From Lutraria lutraria (lineage: Eukaryota > Mollusca > Bivalvia > Venerida > Mactridae): 64,000 nt of DNA. Below are positions 59,106-64,000 of the stretch, piece after piece. The DNA lies in contig OZ026850.1 in NCBI GenBank assembly GCA_964023205.1, positions 952,368 through 1,016,367 on the forward strand, in the 5' to 3' direction. Every line of letters begins with the position of its first letter. Position 1 is the stretch's first letter. The notes under the pieces are model-generated. The model was not told the origin of the DNA and ran no database searches. It saw only the letters and a list, made by a program, of their open reading frames with translations. The position numbers and the translations under genes were made by a program.

Positions 59106-61320
59106 AATATATATTGATTTAACTTATTTTCGACACACATGTATAAGCAGTTACAATTATGTCTAATCTCAACTACTGTATTTAACAGATTTGTTTTTCA
59201 AAATAACATACTTTTGACGTAATTTTGTGTGTTTCTTCAACAGGTTTGAAGTACTAAGAAATGCTTGGCATAATCTAATTTTGTGGCTGTCAGCTTGACG
59301 GGGATACAGAAATAACGATATATGACCCATATCCGTGAAATGTTTAAAATAGAGGGATAAGAAGATATGACTTGTGTTTTTACGTCAATTACACTATAGT
59401 ATCAATTCAATATTTTTAGATCTTTATAGTAGAATATATATTATATACTTAGAAGTTTAGTTTTAATTTAATAAATGCATTTTTACCTAATGTTGTGTGT
59501 TTTTGTATATATCTGACTGATCCGTTCTCTATTTCGAATAAACTTGAAATCCTATATGATAGCTGAAGATATATTTACACAGGCCTAAATGTTTTTTTTC
59601 TGTTCTTGCTTATAGATGTATTAATAAGTTTGTGTGAAAGAACGTGTAAACTTTTTTATATTCAAAAGGTTTTTTTTGATGGATTTTACCAAATTACATT
59701 GTTTCAATTAATAATTGTGAATACAAATGATTGTAACTGTTTATATAAGCAAAATGAACTAATATCCTAGTAATAATATAATAGTCTAGTCTAGAAGTAA
59801 AATATAAGAAATGAGCGAGGTATCTCTAAATTTTATCCGTTGATTTTTTTCACTATTTCTTGTACGTAACCCAGTAACTGTGACAATAATTTGGACAATG
59901 ATTTGGATGAAATTAGCTGGGTAATTAACTGTAAATAATAGTTCATAGTTTTCATTTACTAGTAGTGGACCTAGCAACACCAAGTGCTCTCTCAATACAG
60001 AGGCAGTGATGGGTGTGTTAAGAAAATAATCAACTTAATATACATATGTTGTTGAATGTTCTAGAAAAGGACTCATCATACATTCAGTGTAAGACATGAG
60101 CTAGATATTTATATATGCTACAATATACAATTGTGCATGAATTTATTAAGAAATGACTGTACAAATGAAACAAATCTGTTAACATTTTGTCATATTCCAA
60201 ATTAAATTGATAATAAATCACAAACACTTAATTGAATATGCCAAATAGCATTAAATATATCATGATCATCATTCAAATACACTATTTTTGCATGAATTTA
60301 ACTGATATCGGATTTGTAGTCTTTGCTGCTGGTACAATATTAAATGACAATCACGTGATATGAAATGTTGTTGAAAATGAATTTAACTTGCTTCTATGAA
60401 TGTATCGTATTAACAAAATGTCATGAATATATAACTAATGTTACTCCTTTCTTTATCATTCATACAACAATTCATAAACTGTTGAAGCCTATTCATAATC
60501 AACTCTTGATTTTGAAGAAATATATAAGTTGCATAAAGGCCATATAATTATGTATACAGCCCAAGAATATTTTTTGTCGACAGATTTCAGACCTTTTTTT
60601 AAAACTTGACTGTGCTAAAACAAGTGGATAGCTCGAGATATAAATGTGTATCACTCATAGAAACTAGAGAGAAAAGTCCTGGTGATCAGAAAAAGAAACA
60701 AAATAAAAAGAATTAACCTCAGCTGAAACGAAATGAAAAGGTAAGGGAATAATTAACAAATAACAATGTTCTTAGAAAAATGGAGAGGTGCAAAGTTGAC
60801 AACACTGGAACACTTGACAAGCACGTTTGTAAGACATCAGAAAACGAATGAACCATGCAGGCCCACCTTGTAACCAACTCAAAACGTATCAACGGTAATG
60901 CCGTAAATTTCGCTTGATGCGCATCGGGTACATTGGCAAGATGTTACAATACATTGCGTAGTATCATAATACTATCTATACTTTATCAAGTGTTTTATAC
61001 ACATTGTTATTAGGCGAATCAACAAACATATTCCACGAACGCGGTTATACAAATTAAGAAATCATTTTCTTCCTCATCCAGTATAGCAACAAAATCTATC
61101 TATTTGAACTCAATATCCCAGTCGAACACCCTTTTGGATTTGTATTTATATTTTCCTTACCTCAACCATTTGGAGACAGTTTGATAAACAGATTATTCAT
61201 TGTGTAGTCTAAAATTATACGCAAACAACTGACAGTTAACAAAGAATTTGATTTGTCACGCGATATCCAGGACCATCTGTGCTTATATGTGTTTACATTT
61301 TAAACTCGCGTTATAATGGA
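59106..61320. other. gene-free stretch
   Basis: No supported gene, structural RNA or array. AT-rich intergenic sequence with only short open frames. Confidence 0.45.
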
Positions 61321-61324
61321 CACT

Positions 61325-62117
61325 GTTATTTATGGTGGCTGATTATTGCCATTTTAATTCTTCGTGTGTTCGCCCCTGAAAGTCGAAGCACGACGACACG
61401 AACACACGAACACACGATAAATTGTTCATTTATCGTGTCTTCGCCTTCGACCTTAGAGGGCGAATACACGAACACACGAAATATTGAAGGCGAAATAACG
61501 ATATTTCTATAGGCGAACACACGAAATCTTCTCTTGTAGAGTTTCGTGTCGGCAGGTATAAAATCTTCGTATCGTCGCCCTATATTTGTCGTGTCTTCGT
61601 GTCTTCGCCCAGACAGGCGAAAGGCGAAGACACGACAATAGGCTAATTATCGTGTCTTCGTGTCGTCATGCTTCGCCCCGAAGGACGAAGACACGAACAC
61701 ACGATAATTAGTGTGCAATTTTTCGTGTCGTCGTGTCTTCGCCTTCCGGTAGACATGCGCAGAACCATGAATCTGGACCATTGTATAATAGTTATTCAAT
61801 TCAGTAATATGTGTAATGGTTCTGCGCATGTCTACCGGAAGGCGAAGACACGAACACACGACAGATATAAGGCGCCGATACGAAGATTTCATACCCGCCG
61901 ACACGAAACTCTACAAGAGAAGATTTCGTGTGTTCGCCTATCAAAATATCGTTATTTCGCCTTCAATATTTCGTGTGTTCGTGTATTCGCCCTCTAAACT
62001 CGAAGGCGAAGACACGATAAATGAGCAATATATCGTGTGTTCGTGTCGTCGTGCTTCGACTTTTGGGGGCGAAGACACGAAGATATGAAATGGCAGAAAT
62101 CAGCCACCATAGTTATC
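61325..62117. mobile_element. large imperfect palindrome built of GAAGACACGAACACACGA repeats
   Basis: Ends TATGGTGGCTGATT (61330) and AATCAGCCACCATA (to about 62114) are mirror images. Left 61327-61610 pairs with right 61850-62117, and 61738-61765 with 61818-61848. A loop of about 50 bases contains ATAATAGTTATTCAATTC. The left arm has an extra tandem of about 125 bp. Short motifs GGCGAAGACACGA and CGTGTGTTCG recur some twenty times. Open frames within it are by-products of the repeat. Confidence 0.65.
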
Positions 62118-62143
62118 AAATGTTGCGTCGACGAACATGTGAT

Positions 62144-62395
62144 ATGATAAATTATTATCCGGGGCCGTCGGAAGCAAGTCGCACAATCCGTTTAAATCGA
62201 GAAATTGTAGCCGAAAAAAAAAATTGTAGGCAGATCAAAGAATACATTCGTTCTAATAAAACCATCACTGACAATGGTAAGACGTTATACCAGTCATTAG
62301 ATGAATTAAAAGGGAAGACGCTAGGTTGTTGGTGTCACCCTGAAAAAATGCCATGGACATATGTTCATGGAACTTGTGTTGAAAGTTTGTGGTGA
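62144..62395 (+). CDS. DUF4326-like domain protein, partial or last exon
   Basis: An 83-codon frame from MINYYPGPSEASRTIRLNRE through ITDNGKTLYQSLDELKGKTL and GCWCHPEKMP to HGTCVESLW-stop. The end (L-x-G-K-x-L-x-C-W-C-x-P then H-G-x-x-x-x-x-L) matches the conserved C-terminus of DUF4326 proteins, whose biochemical role is unknown to me. The usual N-terminal part is not seen. The frame stays open upstream to ATG 62021 but that part lies in the palindrome, so the true start or exon border is uncertain. A dead copy is at 14262-14425. Confidence 0.45.
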   Translation: MINYYPGPSEASRTIRLNREIVAEKKNCRQIKEYIRSNKTITDNGKTLYQSLDELKGKTLGCWCHPEKMPWTYVHGTCVESLW

Positions 62396-62432
62396 CTGAC
62401 TTATTCTCCACGTGATGTTTCTTACAATTAAA

Positions 62433-63160
62433 CAAATATATTGCTACCTCTTCAAAGCAACACCCTTTTTTAGAGTAGCCAAAATATGTTGTTGTTGGGA
62501 GGTTATTGCTCTTGAGAGATAAAAGATATAGTTAAAGCGTGCAGTCGGAAAAATCATATTGTTGTTGCAGGGAGGTTGTTGCTCATGAGAAGGCCGCTTT
62601 GGAGAGGTTGTACTTTACTGCCCCTGTAGTGTGCTATATACCTACGTCTGTGCAATGCATTCTAAAATACTTATAAATAATAAACAAACAACTTGGTTGT
62701 TAAAGATATATTAGAAACTGTGTTACGAAGACGATTTAAAGATAAAAAAGATATCATTGTTTAGCCTATTAGCATTACTTAAAACCGTGTAAATTTCATA
62801 ATACAATAATAATCATAATACTGTGGACGTCGCTGTGTAAGGTGTTACTGTATATTGATGATATAAATGTTGTGTTTGATTAAAAACGCTAGCTCAGGTC
62901 TGCAGATATGTTGCAAAGTTCAAAATCATTCATCTACAACTCTAAACCCTTACTGTGATATTTTGCAAGTTTTAAATATGTTTTTCTTATACCAATCTCC
63001 AGTTGCGTCCCTTAAGTGTTATTGGTACATTGTATTAAGGTTAAACTTGTTTATTAAAATCAAATCGTATAAAATGAGCTTTACTGATACGTTTTACTTA
63101 TCAGGCAATAGGGACAAGTCATGCATTAAATTTACGTACGTTTTTGTAAACATTTTGTCC
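62433..63160. repeat. flank duplicated from/at 14452-15220
   Basis: AAACAAATATATTGCTACCTC and the CTCTTCAAAGCAACACCC element, a full GGAGGTTGTTGCTCATGAGA...GCCGCTTTGGAGAGGTTGTAC end, then TGTTGTGTTTGATTAAAAA and TCGTATAAAATGAGCTTTAC. All occur in the same order near 14450-14960. Diverged but collinear. Confidence 0.5.
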
Positions 63161-64000
63161 TTACAGAACGGGCTAGACTTTGCCAGCTCGCCTCAGCGTT
63201 TGGAATTTACTGCAAAAACAACATGAACACACCTAGAACACCGAACGTTCCGAAATCAGAACCGACCTGGGTTTCAGCTTAACCTATCAGTAAAACTACA
63301 AAGCCGGTTACCAAAATTTGACGTATCTACAAAGTAATCAATAGAAATCGGGATCACAAAGCCTAAAATTTCCCCACTTATCGCAGTAAATAGTATAGTA
63401 ACACAAATATGTCTTTCTTTGAAACGAAAAGAGACGTCATAAAATCAAAGGTACTGTGGTTCTAATCAGAATTCACGGTGAGTGCACAGTACAGCACACG
63501 GCTCTTGAACTCGATTGAGTTATACATACGTACATGTACTTGTAACAGATGCATTTCTAATTCAGAACAGAATTAATAAATAAATTTCTAATGTGTGAGC
63601 ATGATTCATGACACAGTTCTGAATCGTGTTTAGCTCAGGTTCATTTCGTCTCAATTCACATCTTTAGGTTTTTACACTAACTTCTCTATATACTTTCTGT
63701 TCATGTCTACACCTATCCTGATAAAAAGAGCTAATCGAGCCGCTTTCTAGCTTTTTCAAAAGCTGACCTTGTAATTCAATCTAAAATGTGAATGTACATA
63801 AAATATGCAACGGTTCGTGTTTGCACACAGCGACTGTTGCTGGGTCGTATTTGTAAAAATAAAACACGTTTCAATCTATCGACCTTTTGATTGGTCTACA
63901 GTTTGCTTCTGTGATCACGTGATGACAGCATATGGCACATGCCCGGAACTTATAGGACATAAGAAGACCGAGCCCAGATGAAGCGGATACAGCTTAAGTG
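63161..64000. other. gene-free end of window
   Basis: No coding region, RNA or array recognised. Confidence 0.4.

Noticed and set aside
61647..61997. Overlapping 85-109 codon frames on both strands
   Set aside because: They lie inside the giant palindrome and mirror each other, as expected from inverted low-complexity repeats.

Overview
The window looks like an animal genome, most likely a bivalve mollusc. It is AT-rich and has long spliced genes with GT-AG introns, AATAAA signals, large satellite arrays and many small inverted-repeat elements. Several dispersed repeats resemble ones I associate with bivalve genomes, such as the GGTCATCTGGGGTCAA and GGCCACCTCCGAATAA types. I found no bacterial-style gene organisation. 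The organism call is inference.

Two complete, same-strand, paralogous genes dominate the coding content. Gene 1 (918-9056) and gene 2 (28880-43057) each have seven exons with identical phases. When spliced by hand they give open frames of 1320 and 1303 codons. Both proteins have the same order: a 61-residue leader exon ending in a 2A-like ribosome-skipping motif (GIEQNPGP), a cysteine-less I-set immunoglobulin domain, a DZIP3-type HEPN domain with an intact R-x4-H motif, a coiled segment, a NACHT ATPase with clean Walker A and B motifs, and a leucine-rich-repeat tail. They are NLR-class innate-immunity-type receptors in which a probable HEPN RNase effector is fused to a NACHT switch, and the first 59 residues may be released during translation. 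The NACHT and helical core is about 98% identical between copies by eye, while the LRRs differ mainly at likely surface positions. One block of intron 4 is almost unchanged, which suggests gene conversion or a hidden functional element.

Layout. 1-909: upstream flank. 918-9.6 kb: gene 1 and its 3' UTR. 9.6-11.2 kb: duplicated 3' flank and a fold-back element between direct repeats. 11.4-14.0 kb: 28-bp minisatellite. 14.2-15.2 kb: broken copy of a DUF4326-like gene with its flank. 17.9-20.2 kb: 17-bp satellite. 20.2-28.8 kb: gene desert with TTAA-type and other duplicated elements. 28.88-43.6 kb: gene 2, whose intron 5 is expanded from 0.67 to 7.6 kb by two insertions, one of them nested. 44-50 kb: short repeats, a 16-bp minisatellite and one orphan exon candidate. 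50-53 kb: a small TA-flanked element with a visible empty site, and hairpin triplets. 53.1-57.4 kb: more of the 17-bp satellite, interrupted by a palindrome-rich insertion. 58.3-59.1 kb: a mariner transposase scrap running into a 40-bp satellite. 61.3-62.1 kb: a giant imperfect palindrome. 62.1-63.2 kb: the better-preserved DUF4326-like copy.

The two NLR-like genes are the candidate novel system: a 2A-led, HEPN-armed NACHT-LRR family expanding in tandem. The rest is largely repeats and decayed elements. All gene models are hand-spliced from sequence alone, with no transcript support.
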